NCBI RefSeq assembly: GCF_000746095.1
Contig: NZ_JQKP01000002.1
Coordinates: 310,001 to 374,000, forward strand
Source: Ferriphaselus sp. R-1
GTDB lineage: Bacteria; Pseudomonadota; Gammaproteobacteria; Burkholderiales; Gallionellaceae
Direction: 5' to 3'
DNA length: 64,000 bases
Part shown: one piece after another, positions 10,497-18,555 of the stretch
How the letters are laid out: each line of letters opens with the position of its first letter
How positions within the stretch are numbered: position 1 is the first letter of the stretch
Notes under the pieces: model-generated
Databases searched by the model: none
What the model was told of the DNA's origin: nothing
What the model saw: the letters and a program-made list of their open reading frames with translations, nothing else
Program-made: the position numbers and the translations under genes

Positions 10497-11660
10497 ATGA
10501 GCGAGTACTTTTTTACCTCTGAATCAGTGTCTGAAGGCCATCCCGACAAGGTTGCCGACCAGATCTCCGATGCAGTTCTGGACGCGATTCTAGCCCAAGA
10601 CCCCTACGCGCGGGTAGCCGCCGAGACTCTGGTGACCACCGGCCTGGTAGTGATGGCGGGTGAGATCACCACCAGCGCCAACGTGAACTACGGAAAAGTG
10701 GCGCGCGAAGCCATCCGCAAGATCGGTTACGACGACCCCAATCTGCGCTTCGACGCCGACGGCTGCTCCGTCCACGTCTGCTACGGTCAACAAAGCCCGG
10801 ACATCGCTCAGGGCGTGGATCGCGCCTCCGATGACTACCTGAATCAGGGCGCGGGCGACCAAGGCTTGATGTTCGGTTACGCGTGTACCGAGACCGACAC
10901 CCTGATGCCGCTGCCGATCTACCTGTCGCACCGCATCGTCGAGCGCCAGTCGCAACTGCGTCGCGATGGCCGTTTGAACTGGCTGCGTCCGGATGCTAAA
11001 TCGCAAGTCACCGTCAAATATGTGGACGACAAGCCGTTCTGCATCGACACCGTGGTGCTCTCCACCCAGCACACGGCCGACATCGACCTGCCGCAGATCC
11101 GCGAAGCGGTGATCGAAGAGATCATCAAGCCGACCCTGCCGAAGGAGCTGATCAAGGGCGACATCAAGTATCTGGTTAACCCTACTGGTCGCTTCGTCAT
11201 CGGTGGTCCGCACGGTGATGCCGGCTTGACTGGCCGCAAGATCATCGTCGACACCTACGGCGGCGCAGCCCCGCACGGCGGCGGCGCATTCTCCGGCAAG
11301 GATCCGTCCAAGGTGGACCGTTCCGCCGCTTACGCGGGTCGTTACGTGGCGAAGAACATCGTCGCTGCCGGTTTGGCCGACAAGTGCCTGGTGCAAGTGT
11401 CCTACGCGATTGGCGTGGCCCAGCCGACCAGTATCATGGTCACAACCTACGGCACCGGCAAGATCTCCGACGAGAAGATCACCGAACTGGTCAAACGCCA
11501 CTTCGACCTGCGCCCCAAGGGCATCGTGCAGATGTTGGACCTGCTGCGCCCGGTGTACCAAAACACCGCCGCTTACGGTCACTTTGGCCGCGAAGAGCCG
11601 GGCTTCACTTGGGAAGCTACTGATAAGGCGGAGGCTCTGCGTGCCGATGCTGGTTTGTAA
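10497..11660 (+). CDS. metK: S-adenosylmethionine synthetase
   Basis: Makes S-adenosylmethionine from methionine and ATP. The 387-aa protein begins with [20 protein letters not shown] (ATP site) and contains [12 protein letters not shown] and the P-loop-like [20 protein letters not shown] ribosome site (ACGGAGAG) precedes the ATG. It has its own promoter and a strong terminator, so it is a separate unit from the riboswitch-controlled ahcY operon downstream. No SAM riboswitch is visible in its 5' region. Confidence 0.97.
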   Translation: MSEYFFTSESVSEGHPDKVADQISDAVLDAILAQDPYARVAAETLVTTGLVVMAGEITTSANVNYGKVAREAIRKIGYDDPNLRFDADGCSVHVCYGQQSPDIAQGVDRASDDYLNQGAGDQGLMFGYACTETDTLMPLPIYLSHRIVERQSQLRRDGRLNWLRPDAKSQVTVKYVDDKPFCIDTVVLSTQHTADIDLPQIREAVIEEIIKPTLPKELIKGDIKYLVNPTGRFVIGGPHGDAGLTGRKIIVDTYGGAAPHGGGAFSGKDPSKVDRSAAYAGRYVAKNIVAAGLADKCLVQVSYAIGVAQPTSIMVTTYGTGKISDEKITELVKRHFDLRPKGIVQMLDLLRPVYQNTAAYGHFGREEPGFTWEATDKAEALRADAGL

Positions 11661-11686
11661 TTCGTAAGTAGTCGCAAGCAAAAGAC

Positions 11687-11712
11687 AAAACGGCACCCAA
11701 CGGTGCCGTTTT
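11687..11712 (+). terminator. Intrinsic terminator of metK
   Basis: An 11-bp stem, AAAACGGCACC / GGTGCCGTTTT with loop CAAC, ends in a T-run. The next promoter starts 5 nt later. Confidence 0.9.
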
Positions 11713-11716
11713 CTTA

Positions 11717-11725
11717 TGCTAGAAT
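11717..11725 (+). promoter_or_regulatory. Extended -10 promoter of the ahcY operon
   Basis: TGCTAGAAT (TGn plus TAGAAT) is followed by a GC-rich discriminator (GCGCGCCC). It would start transcription near 11732, about 40 nt upstream of the SAH riboswitch. The same nonamer stands in front of hemC and lpxC. Confidence 0.65.
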
Positions 11726-11770
11726 GCGCGCCCGCAAGTCGCAGTTTCACTCGATTTGTTTGTATCCGAC

Positions 11771-11835
11771 ACTGAGGAGCGTTGCGACAGGGTTTCCTGC
11801 CAGGCTCAGTGACTCGGCAAGTTTCAACGACGCTC
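11771..11835 (+). promoter_or_regulatory. S-adenosylhomocysteine (SAH) riboswitch aptamer
   Basis: The sequence fits the known SAH aptamer: GAGGAGCGTTGCGAC, then CCAGGCTCAG, then CAACGACGCTCAC. Helix P1 is ACTGAG (11771-11776) with CTCAGT (11805-11810). An inner stem pairs CAGG (11788-11791) with CCTG (11796-11799). The pseudoknot is GAGCGT (11777-11782) with ACGCTC (11830-11835). In this class SAH binding raises expression of the genes that recycle SAH. Here those are ahcY, then a holin-like gene and metF. Confidence 0.95.
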
Positions 11836-11908
11836 ACCCAAACCGTGCCGGGCACGGGAGTCCGGGTGAGTCGAAATCCCCCTCCCTCCGGTCATTATGT
11901 TCAAGGAG
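11833..11908 (+). promoter_or_regulatory. Probable expression platform of the SAH riboswitch
   Basis: CTCACCC (11833-11839) is the perfect complement of GGGTGAG (11864-11870), with CCGTGC/GCACGG nested inside. This hairpin uses three bases of the 3' pseudoknot strand, so it excludes ligand-bound folding. No U-run follows, which argues against a terminator. CTCC repeats at 11882-11889 can pair with the ahcY ribosome site GGAG (11905-11908) or with GGGAG at 11856-11860, suggesting translational control. The mechanism is inferred. Confidence 0.55.
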
Positions 11909-11914
11909 AACACT

Positions 11915-13327
11915 ATGGCTGAATTCAATGATTACGTAATCGCCGACATCAATCTTGCTGCCTGGGGCCGCAAGGAGATCGCTATCGCCGAGACCGAGAT
12001 GCCCGGTCTGATGGCCATCCGCGAAGAGTTCGCGGCGACCCAACCGCTGCGTGGCGCGCGCATCACCGGCTCGCTGCACATGACCATCCAGACCGCCGTG
12101 CTGATCGAGACGCTGAAGGCGCTCGGCGCGGAAGTGCGCTGGGCATCCTGCAACATCTTCTCCACGCAAGACCACGCTGCTGCGGCGATCGCAGCAGGCG
12201 GCACTCCGGTGTTCGCCGTCAAGGGCGAATCGCTGGCCGAATACTGGGACTACACCCACCGCATCTTCGAATGGGCGGACGGCGGCTATACCAACATGAT
12301 TTTGGACGACGGCGGCGATGCCACCCTGTTACTGCATTTGGGCACCCGCGCTGAAACCAATCTGTCGCTGCTAAACAACCCGACCTCGGAAGAAGAGACC
12401 TGTCTGTTCGCCTCCATCAAGGCCACCCTGGCCAAGGACCCGACCTGGTACTCCAAGCGCTTGGCCGAGATCAAGGGCGTGACCGAAGAGACCACCACCG
12501 GCGTGCACCGTCTGTACCAGATGCACCAGCGCGGCGAACTGAAGTTCCCCGGCATCAACGTGAACGACTCCGTCACCAAGTCCAAGTTCGACAACCTGTA
12601 CGGCTGCCGCGAATCGCTGGTGGACGGCATCAAGCGTGCGACTGATGTGATGATCGCGGGCAAGGTCGCCGTGGTCGCAGGTTACGGCGACGTGGGCAAG
12701 GGTTCGGCTCAGGCGCTGCGCGCCCTGTCTGCTCAAGTTTGGGTCACCGAGATTGACCCGATCTGCGCGCTGCAAGCTGCGATGGAAGGCTACCGCGTGG
12801 TGACCATGGATTACGCTTGTGAACACGCTGACATCTTCGTCACCACCACCGGCAACTTCCACGTTATCACCCACGACCACATGATCAAGATGAAGGATCA
12901 GTCCATCGTCTGCAACATCGGTCACTTCGACAACGAGATCGACGTCGCTTCCATCGAGAAGTACCAGTGGGAAGAGATCAAGCCGCAAGTCGACCACGTG
13001 ATCTTCCCGACTGGCCGCCGCATCATCCTGCTGGCCAAGGGTCGTCTGGTCAACCTGGGCTGCGGCACCGGTCACCCGTCTTACGTGATGTCGTCCTCCT
13101 TCGCCAACCAGACCATCGCTCAAATCGAGCTGTGGACTGAAGCTGAGAAGGGCAGCAACAAGTATCCGGTGGGCGTGTACACACTGCCGAAGCATCTGGA
13201 CGAGAAGGTCGCGCGCCTGCAGCTGAAGAAGCTGAACGCGCAACTGACCGAACTGACCGACCAGCAGGCCGCTTACATCAGTGTGCCCAAGGAAGGTCCG
13301 TACAAGGCCGACCACTACCGCTACTAA
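11915..13327 (+). CDS. ahcY: Adenosylhomocysteinase (SAH hydrolase)
   Basis: Splits S-adenosylhomocysteine into homocysteine and adenosine using bound NAD, which relieves product inhibition of methyltransferases. From the ATG at 11915 the protein is 470 aa, with the NAD-binding [17 protein letters not shown] and the conserved C-terminal DHYRY. It carries the extra segment of about 40 residues typical of bacterial enzymes. I choose 11915 because AAGGAG lies 6 nt upstream; an in-frame ATG at 11897 has no ribosome site and falls in the riboswitch platform. It is the first gene of ahcY-holin-metF. Confidence 0.97.
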   Translation: MAEFNDYVIADINLAAWGRKEIAIAETEMPGLMAIREEFAATQPLRGARITGSLHMTIQTAVLIETLKALGAEVRWASCNIFSTQDHAAAAIAAGGTPVFAVKGESLAEYWDYTHRIFEWADGGYTNMILDDGGDATLLLHLGTRAETNLSLLNNPTSEEETCLFASIKATLAKDPTWYSKRLAEIKGVTEETTTGVHRLYQMHQRGELKFPGINVNDSVTKSKFDNLYGCRESLVDGIKRATDVMIAGKVAVVAGYGDVGKGSAQALRALSAQVWVTEIDPICALQAAMEGYRVVTMDYACEHADIFVTTTGNFHVITHDHMIKMKDQSIVCNIGHFDNEIDVASIEKYQWEEIKPQVDHVIFPTGRRIILLAKGRLVNLGCGTGHPSYVMSSSFANQTIAQIELWTEAEKGSNKYPVGVYTLPKHLDEKVARLQLKKLNAQLTELTDQQAAYISVPKEGPYKADHYRY

Positions 13328-13350
13328 TCTGGCTGTAGGCGTATGATGCG

Positions 13351-13374
13351 AGGGGCGGATTTTCCGCCCCTTTT
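13351..13374 (+). terminator. Hairpin with short T-run between ahcY and the holin-like gene
   Basis: GGGGCGG (13352-13358) pairs with CCGCCCC (13364-13370), followed by TTTT. Because it sits inside an apparent operon it probably attenuates transcription, giving more ahcY than metF message. Confidence 0.6.
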
Positions 13375-13390
13375 GGCTTGAGGAGTGACG

Positions 13391-13744
13391 ATGCAACTGT
13401 TGCTGATCTGGATGTTGAACGCGCTGGCGTTGCTGGCGGTGGGCAACCTTGTTCCCGGCATCCATCTGGACGGTTACGGTGATGCCATGATCGCTGCGCT
13501 GCTTCTGGGACTCGTCAATGCCTTCATCCGCCCGCTGTTCGTCCTGCTGACCCTGCCCGCCACCGTGCTGACGCTGGGGCTGTTCATCTTCGTGATCAAC
13601 GGCTTGCTGTTCTGGTTCACCGGCTCTATCCTGCGCGGCTTTGTCGTGGACGGGTTCTGGTATGGTTTGGCTGGTGCCATCCTGTACAGCGTATTTTCGT
13701 GGGGGCTCACCTCAGCCGCCGCACAACTCATGAGGAAATCATGA
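13391..13744 (+). CDS. Phage-holin-family (YvlD-like) membrane protein
   Basis: Small integral membrane protein, 117 aa from the ATG at 13391 preceded by AGGAG; a GTG six bases earlier is less well placed. It has four hydrophobic segments, at roughly residues 1-22, 32-55, 60-80 and 86-110. The motif LVNAFIRPLFVLLTLPATVLTLG is split by a loop and typical of the Phage_holin_4_2/YvlD family. The family name does not mean phage origin; in betaproteobacteria it commonly sits between ahcY and metF. Its stop overlaps the metF start (ATGA). Function unknown. Confidence 0.85.
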   Translation: MQLLLIWMLNALALLAVGNLVPGIHLDGYGDAMIAALLLGLVNAFIRPLFVLLTLPATVLTLGLFIFVINGLLFWFTGSILRGFVVDGFWYGLAGAILYSVFSWGLTSAAAQLMRKS

Positions 13745-14577
13745 ACAAGACTCCCATCAGTTTCGAATTCTTCCCGCCGCAGACCCCGGAAGGTCTGGGC
13801 AAGCTGGTCGATACCAGCAAACAACTGGCGTTGTACAAGCCGGAATACTTCTCGGTGACCTTCGGTGCGGGCGGCTCCACCCGCGACCGTACGCTGGCCA
13901 CGGTCGAGCAGATTCTGCGCCAGGGCTTTGACGCCGCGCCGCATCTGTCCTGCGTCGGCTCCACCCGCGAGAACATCCGCGAGATCCTGCACACTTACAA
14001 GGCGTTGGGCGTGAAGCGCATCGTCGCGCTGCGCGGCGACCTGCCGTCCGGCATGGCCACCACCGGCGAATTCCAGTATGCCAACGAGCTGGTCTCGTTC
14101 ATCCGCGCCGAGACCGGCGAGCACTTCCACCTCGAAGTCGCCGCCTATCCGGAAGTGCACCCGCAGGCCAAATCTGCCCGCGACGATCTGCTCAATTTCA
14201 AGCGCAAGATGCACGCCGGTGCGAACGCCGCCATCACCCAGTATTTCTACAACGCCGATGCCTATTTCCACTTCGTCGAGCAGGCGCGCAAGCAGGGCAT
14301 CACCCAGCCCATTGTGCCGGGCATCATGCCCATCATGAAATACTCGCAACTGGCACGCTTCTCCGAGATGTGCGGGGCGGAGATCCCGCGCTGGATGCGC
14401 AAGACGCTGGAAGGCTTCGGCGACGACACCGACTCCGTGCAGGCGTTCGGCCTGGATGTGGTTAGCCAGCTATGTGAGCAATTGCTAACCTCGGGCGTGC
14501 CCGGTCTGCACTTCTACACGCTGAATCAGGCTGGCGCCTCGGTCGAGATCCTGAAACGTCTGGGTTACCGCGCCTGA
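13741..14577 (+). CDS. metF: 5,10-methylenetetrahydrofolate reductase
   Basis: FAD enzyme reducing methylenetetrahydrofolate to methyltetrahydrofolate, the methyl donor for homocysteine remethylation. The 278-aa TIM-barrel protein starts MNKTPISFEFFPPQTPEG and carries SVTFGAGGSTRDRT and ALRGDLPSG, all family signatures. The ATG at 13741 overlaps the upstream stop by four bases, so the two genes are translationally coupled. Position behind the SAH riboswitch links SAH breakdown with methyl supply. The stop is one base from the trhP start. Confidence 0.95.
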   Translation: MNKTPISFEFFPPQTPEGLGKLVDTSKQLALYKPEYFSVTFGAGGSTRDRTLATVEQILRQGFDAAPHLSCVGSTRENIREILHTYKALGVKRIVALRGDLPSGMATTGEFQYANELVSFIRAETGEHFHLEVAAYPEVHPQAKSARDDLLNFKRKMHAGANAAITQYFYNADAYFHFVEQARKQGITQPIVPGIMPIMKYSQLARFSEMCGAEIPRWMRKTLEGFGDDTDSVQAFGLDVVSQLCEQLLTSGVPGLHFYTLNQAGASVEILKRLGYRA

Positions 14578-14578
14578 T

Positions 14579-16027
14579 ATGAAAGCTCCCGAACTCCTCC
14601 TGCCCGCCGGTACGCTGGACAAAATGCGCACCGCCTACGCCTTTGGTGCGGACGCGGTGTATGCCGGGCAACCGCGCTACTCACTGCGCGCGCGCAATAA
14701 CGAATTCAAGCTGGAGGAGCTGCGCACTGGCATCCAGGAGGCGCATGCGCTGGGCAAGAAGCTGTTCGTCGCCAGCAATCTGATGCCGCACAACGCCAAG
14801 GTAAAGACCTACATGGCGGACATGCAGCCGGTGATCGAGATGCAGCCGGATGCGCTCATCATGGCCGACCCCGGCCTGATCGCCATGGTGCGGGAGCGCT
14901 GGCCGGAGCAGGAGATCCACCTCTCCGTGCAGGCCAACACCGTCAACTACGCGGCGGTGAAGTTCTGGAAATCGCTCGGCCTGTCGCGGGTGATTTTGTC
15001 GCGTGAACTGTCGTTGGATGAGATCGAAGAGATACGCCAGCTGTGTCCCGACATCGAACTGGAAGTGTTCGTGCACGGTGCGCTGTGTATCGCCTACTCG
15101 GGACGTTGTCTGCTTTCCGGCTACTTCAACCATCGCGATGCGAATCAAGGCACGTGCACCAATTCCTGCCGCTGGGATTACAAGATCGATAACGCCGAGG
15201 AAAATGGCACGGGTGATATTGAAAAACACCCTCTCTCCAACTCTCTCCCACAAGTGGGAGAGAGAGCGAACGTTCCCTCTCCCGCTAGCGGGAGAGGGCT
15301 AGGGAGAGGGTTGGCTGAAGACAGCCAACCTGAAAGACTAGACTTCGATTTCGACAAGGCACTCAGTCAAAGTGCGCTGTCCGATTGCGGCAGCCAGCCG
15401 CGTCATCCACTGGCCGACCGCGTGTATGTCATCTCGCGCCAGGATCATCCCGGCGAGCTGATGCCGGTGCTGGAAGACGAGCACGGCACTTACATCATGA
15501 ACTCCAAGGACCTGCGCGCCGTGGAACACGTCGAGCGTCTGGTGAAGATCGGTGTGGATTCGCTCAAGGTGGAAGGCCGCACCAAGTCCATCTATTACGT
15601 CGCCCGCACCGCACAAGTCTATCGTCAAGCCATTGATGACGCGGTGGCCGGTCGCCCGTTCAACCTGCAACTGCTGGGCGCGCTGGATGCGCTGGCGAAT
15701 CGCGGCTACACCGACGGTTTCTACGAACGTCACCACACCCACGAGCAGCAGAACTATATGCGCGGCCACTCCGAGAGCTTCCGTCAGCAATACGTCGGCG
15801 ATATCGTGAGCTGTGCCGACGGCATGGCTGAGATCGAGGTGAAGAACAAGTTCTCGGTCGGTGACAAGCTGGAGATCATTCACCCCGCTGGCAATCACAT
15901 CGTGGACGTGACCGAGATGCGCAGTCTCGAAGGTGCGGCCATGAGCGTCGCTCCCGGCAGCGGCCACCGCGTGCAGATCCCGTTGCAAGGCGAATTGGCC
16001 AAGGGCATGGTGGCGCGCTTCCTGTAA
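14579..16027 (+). CDS. trhP: Peptidase U32-family tRNA hydroxylation protein (TrhP/YegQ-like)
   Basis: Member of the U32 group. The E. coli homologue YegQ (TrhP) takes part in prephenate-dependent 5-hydroxylation of uridine 34 in tRNA. The 482-aa protein has ELLLPAGTLDKMRTAYAFGADAVYAG at the N-terminus (split motif), the cysteine region GRCLLSGYFNHRDANQGTCTNSC, HGTYIMNSKDLRAVEHVERL and EGRTKSIYYVARTAQVYR. Residues from about 217 to 246 are not family sequence: they are an in-frame two-hairpin repeat element. The protein is therefore about 30 aa longer than the E. coli one. No stop or frameshift results. The gene starts one base after metF. Confidence 0.9.
   Translation: MKAPELLLPAGTLDKMRTAYAFGADAVYAGQPRYSLRARNNEFKLEELRTGIQEAHALGKKLFVASNLMPHNAKVKTYMADMQPVIEMQPDALIMADPGLIAMVRERWPEQEIHLSVQANTVNYAAVKFWKSLGLSRVILSRELSLDEIEEIRQLCPDIELEVFVHGALCIAYSGRCLLSGYFNHRDANQGTCTNSCRWDYKIDNAEENGTGDIEKHPLSNSLPQVGERANVPSPASGRGLGRGLAEDSQPERLDFDFDKALSQSALSDCGSQPRHPLADRVYVISRQDHPGELMPVLEDEHGTYIMNSKDLRAVEHVERLVKIGVDSLKVEGRTKSIYYVARTAQVYRQAIDDAVAGRPFNLQLLGALDALANRGYTDGFYERHHTHEQQNYMRGHSESFRQQYVGDIVSCADGMAEIEVKNKFSVGDKLEIIHPAGNHIVDVTEMRSLEGAAMSVAPGSGHRVQIPLQGELAKGMVARFL
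15228..15313 (+). repeat. Two-hairpin palindromic element, in-frame within trhP
   Basis: Hairpin 1 pairs CTCTCTCCCAC with GTGGGAGAGAGAG (15241-15266). The linker is CGAACGT. Hairpin 2 pairs CCCTCTCCCGC with GCGGGAGAGGG (15274-15297), followed by a tail AGGGAGAGGGTTGG. It adds about 30 residues to TrhP without a stop. The same layout and reading frame occur in murC, with similar elements in mfd and at 18556-18646. Confidence 0.85.
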
Positions 16028-16160
16028 GCCACCGCAACGGTCGGGTGCCGGTTCCCTGGCTAAGTCTTAGTGCATGCGTGCGCGCCACGCACCATTCTGG
16101 ACGGCTGCTCGACCCCCGCTTCTCCTCCCGCTCTGGATTTCGCGCGCTTTGCTGCCGCTA

Positions 16161-16238
16161 CAGGCCATCCACACGCGGTGGCCTGAATATTGCTCTGCAT
16201 TCTGTCAAACGCATGGGCGCTGCCCCGCATCGCCCATG
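16161..16238 (+). promoter_or_regulatory. Possible sigma-54 promoter with two inverted repeats
   Basis: TGGCCTGaataTTGCT (16179-16194) has GG and GC exactly 10 bases apart, as required for a -24/-12 promoter. It would start transcription near 16205, about 57 nt before the 96-aa gene. The -24 element is also the right arm of CAGGCCA (16161-16167) / TGGCCTG (16179-16185). A second repeat, CATGGGCG / CGCCCATG, lies at 16212-16219 and 16231-16238. The rest of 16028-16261 shows no coding signal. No enhancer-binding regulator is nearby, so this is a motif-only call. Confidence 0.4.
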
Positions 16239-16261
16239 GCCTGCAATATCAGGAGACAGAA

Positions 16262-16552
16262 ATGACGGAAGAATTGGAATTGATGCAGTTGATGGCGCGC
16301 TTCAAACTGCAGGTGCGGCGACAGCTCAATCAACTGGTAGACCTTGACCTGCTCAAGACCGACAGCGCGTATGCCCGCACCCGCTTATCCGAGATCGAGA
16401 ACCTTGCCGATGACGAAGAGTTGCTGATGATGGTGCTGCGGTTGCGCGGCATCCTGCTGCCGGTCGCCCCTCCGCCCCAAGTTAAAGCGGTCGAGGAGCC
16501 GCCACAAACAGAGACAGGGCGCAGCTACAAATTCGGCGCGCGCTCCTGGTAA
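16262..16552 (+). CDS. Hypothetical 96-aa protein
   Basis: I do not recognise the family. The ATG at 16262 follows AGGAGACAGAA, a good ribosome site. The first 70 residues look helical and charged (ELELMQLMARFKLQVRRQLN; EIENLADDEELLMMVLRLRG). A proline-rich tail (LLPVAPPPQ) and a short basic end (RSYKFGARSW) follow. There are no cysteines, signal peptide or membrane segment. It stands alone between trhP and a convergent gene, behind a long non-coding leader with a possible sigma-54 site. It could be a small regulatory or scaffold protein; that is a guess. Confidence 0.65.
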   Translation: MTEELELMQLMARFKLQVRRQLNQLVDLDLLKTDSAYARTRLSEIENLADDEELLMMVLRLRGILLPVAPPPQVKAVEEPPQTETGRSYKFGARSW

Positions 16553-16562
16553 AGGCGCAGGA

Positions 16563-16760
16563 CTACTCGGCTTTATCCTCAGCAGCAGATTTGGTCGCGG
16601 GCGTAGGCGCAAGCGGCTTAGGGCGATTCTTGCTCTCGTCGAAGAAGCGGAAGCGCCCGAACAGCACGCAGCCCTTCATGCCCAGCTCGCACGGCAAGTG
16701 ATTCACCCGCTCGCACTTGTCATCCACCAGATGCGGACAGCCCCAATTACTCATGTTCAT
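16563..16760 (-). CDS. Small four-cysteine protein, 65 aa
   Basis: Unrecognised small protein. Four cysteines are spaced C-x7-C-x7-C-x6-C in the first half ([20 protein letters not shown], then GCVLFGRF), which suggests metal or iron-sulfur binding. The last 20 residues are proline- and charge-rich and probably disordered. Its ATG overlaps the stop of yjdM (ATGA), so it is probably translated with yjdM, itself a zinc-ribbon protein. A second ATG two codons later is also possible. No function is assigned. Confidence 0.65.
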   Translation of the reverse strand: MNMSNWGCPHLVDDKCERVNHLPCELGMKGCVLFGRFRFFDESKNRPKPLAPTPATKSAAEDKAE

Positions 16761-17095
16761 GCCTTTTTCACGAACTCCGTCTTCAACTGCATCGCGCCGA
16801 TGCCGTCGATCTTGCAGTCGATGTCGTGGTCGCCGTCCACCAGGCGGATGTTCTTCACCTTGGTGCCGACCTTCACCACCGACGACGAACCCTTGATCTT
16901 CAAGTCCTTGATCACCGTCACGGTGTCGCCGTCGTTCAGCACGGTGCCGAAGGCATCCTTGAACACCTTGGTTTCTTCAACCGCTTCAGCGGCGACCTTC
17001 GGCCACTCATGCGCGCACTCGGGACAGACAAAATTGTCGCCGTCTTCGTAGGTGTATTCGGAATTGCATTTGGGGCAGGGAGGGAGGACGGTCAT
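16757..17095 (-). CDS. yjdM: Zinc-ribbon protein YjdM (PhnA family)
   Basis: The 112-aa protein has an N-terminal zinc ribbon, CPKC (about residues 7-10) and CPEC (about 24-27), followed by the PhnA domain with [20 protein letters not shown] and [20 protein letters not shown]. Despite the old name PhnA, this is not phosphonoacetate hydrolase and there are no phosphonate genes here. The biochemical role is not established. It is followed by the overlapping four-cysteine gene and preceded, after 80 nt, by the cold-shock/Excalibur gene on the same strand. Confidence 0.88.
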   Translation of the reverse strand: MTVLPPCPKCNSEYTYEDGDNFVCPECAHEWPKVAAEAVEETKVFKDAFGTVLNDGDTVTVIKDLKIKGSSSVVKVGTKVKNIRLVDGDHDIDCKIDGIGAMQLKTEFVKKA

Positions 17096-17175
17096 AGGGT
17101 TCCTTTAATCTTTCGGTAGGATGGAGATGCTGGGATGTGTGTTTGTCCTTCTGGCACTGGTTTCTGTGATCTATG

Positions 17176-17796
17176 TCAGGGGAGTAGCTGATCCCCGAAA
17201 TTATCGCAGTGCTGACTTTCGCAAGGTATTCCGTCGTTGTCGCCATCCATTTTCGTGTTGGGACAGTTAGACAGAAAATACTTGGCCTCATCACAATCAG
17301 TCATTTGTGAGCAGAAAATACGGCCATCACACTGTCGAGTGATGGGTTGTAAAAGGGGGTGTTCGGCAGCGGACTTTGGTGGGGGCAAGGCGTCTGACGC
17401 ATTGTCCATTTTAGGCTGCAATGAACTGGGAATCTGCCCAATGGGCTCCGGGGAGCGCTTCGAGAACTCAGCATAGCCATAGAAACAAAGCACGACAAAG
17501 AAGGGCAGAGCTAATTTTGCAAGAAAACCACCACGTCGCGGAGAGCGGCCAAGTTTGTAGCCCGTATGCACAGATGAGCGCGTGGATTTCAATGCCCGTT
17601 CAACATTGATCGCCTGTTTCTTTCCCCGCTCACTTAGCGCAATTCCAAAGGTCAGGCTCTCGCCAACAATTGGCCGAGGACTATCCTTTGGAAAGGACGA
17701 TATATGAACAAAGATCTGATCGCCACCTTGTGAGGGTTCGATAAAACCGAATCCCCGCTCGTCATTCCACTTGGAAAGTTTACCGACGAATTTCAT
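17176..17796 (-). CDS. Cold-shock-domain / transmembrane / Excalibur protein
   Basis: The 206-aa protein has three parts. Residues 1-68 form a cold-shock domain with the RNA-binding motifs KWNDERGFGFIEP and IFVHIS. Residues about 90-108 form one membrane segment (FLAKLALPFFVVLCFYGYAE), then a proline-rich linker. Residues about 155-198 are an Excalibur-type calcium-binding domain with DGDNDGIPCE and six cysteines (156, 162, 168, 178, 192, 197). If inserted N-in, the nucleic-acid domain is cytosolic and the Excalibur domain periplasmic. It begins 5 nt after ubiE, although co-function is unlikely. Function unknown. Confidence 0.85.
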   Translation of the reverse strand: MKFVGKLSKWNDERGFGFIEPSQGGDQIFVHISSFPKDSPRPIVGESLTFGIALSERGKKQAINVERALKSTRSSVHTGYKLGRSPRRGGFLAKLALPFFVVLCFYGYAEFSKRSPEPIGQIPSSLQPKMDNASDALPPPKSAAEHPLLQPITRQCDGRIFCSQMTDCDEAKYFLSNCPNTKMDGDNDGIPCESQHCDNFGDQLLP

Positions 17797-17801
17797 CTCG
17801 A

Positions 17802-18536
17802 TTACAGCTTATACCCCCGATGCACCGCCACGACGCCGCCGGTGAGGTTGAAGTAGTCGACGCGGGAGAGTCCGGCGTCGGTCATCATCTGCTTCAGTTC
17901 TTCCTGCCCCGGGTGCATGCGGATGGATTCGGCGAGGTAGCGGTAGCTGTCGGGGTCGTCGGCGACGAGTTTGCCCATCAGCGGCAGCAGCTTGAAGGAG
18001 TAGAGGTCGTAGCCCTTTTCCAGCGGTTTGGCGACTTTGGAGAATTCCAGCACGATGACGCGGCCGCCGGGTTTGAGCACGCGGGTCATCTCGCGCAGGG
18101 CGGCATCCTTGTGGGTGACGTTGCGCAGGCCGAAGGAGATGTTGACGCAGTCGAAGTAGTTGTCCGGGAAGGGCAGGTGTTCGGCGTCGCACTGCGAGGT
18201 GGGGGTGACGATGCCTTCGTCCAGCAGGCGGTCGCGACCCACGCGCAGCATAGCGTTGTTGATGTCGGTGAGGACGACCTGGCCGCCGCTGCCGACCTTC
18301 TTCAGGAACAGGCGCGACATGTCCGCCGAGCCGCCCGCCACGTCCAGCACGCGGTCGCCGGCGCGCACGCCGCTGATGCTGACGGCGAAGCGCTTCCAGA
18401 TGCGGTGTAGACCGGCGGACATCAGGTCGTTCATCACGTCGTATTTGCTGGCGACGGAGGTGAACACGCCCGCCACCTTCTTGGCTTTTTCTTCTTCAGC
18501 GACGGTCTGGAAACCAAAATGGGTGGTTTTGCTCAT
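17802..18536 (-). CDS. ubiE: Ubiquinone/menaquinone C-methyltransferase
   Basis: SAM-dependent C-methyltransferase of quinone synthesis, 244 aa. Motif I is [18 protein letters not shown]. Other signatures are [28 protein letters not shown] and [16 protein letters not shown], and the C-terminal [12 protein letters not shown] is typical. AAGGAG precedes the ATG. The DUF971 gene lies upstream, the usual betaproteobacterial partner. The expected next genes (Tim44-like, ubiJ, ubiB) are replaced by the cold-shock/Excalibur gene. It is a second quinone gene in the window, with ubiD. Confidence 0.96.
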   Translation of the reverse strand: MSKTTHFGFQTVAEEEKAKKVAGVFTSVASKYDVMNDLMSAGLHRIWKRFAVSISGVRAGDRVLDVAGGSADMSRLFLKKVGSGGQVVLTDINNAMLRVGRDRLLDEGIVTPTSQCDAEHLPFPDNYFDCVNISFGLRNVTHKDAALREMTRVLKPGGRVIVLEFSKVAKPLEKGYDLYSFKLLPLMGKLVADDPDSYRYLAESIRMHPGQEELKQMMTDAGLSRVDYFNLTGGVVAVHRGYKL

Positions 18537-18555
18537 CTCAACTCCTTAGCTAATT

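Noticed and set aside
13391-13744. Prophage remnant, because of the holin family name
   Set aside because: No other phage genes are present, and the family is a common chromosomal neighbour of ahcY and metF.
16757-17095. Phosphonate breakdown locus, because of the PhnA family name
   Set aside because: YjdM-type proteins are not phosphonoacetate hydrolases, and no C-P lyase or phosphonate transporter genes are nearby.
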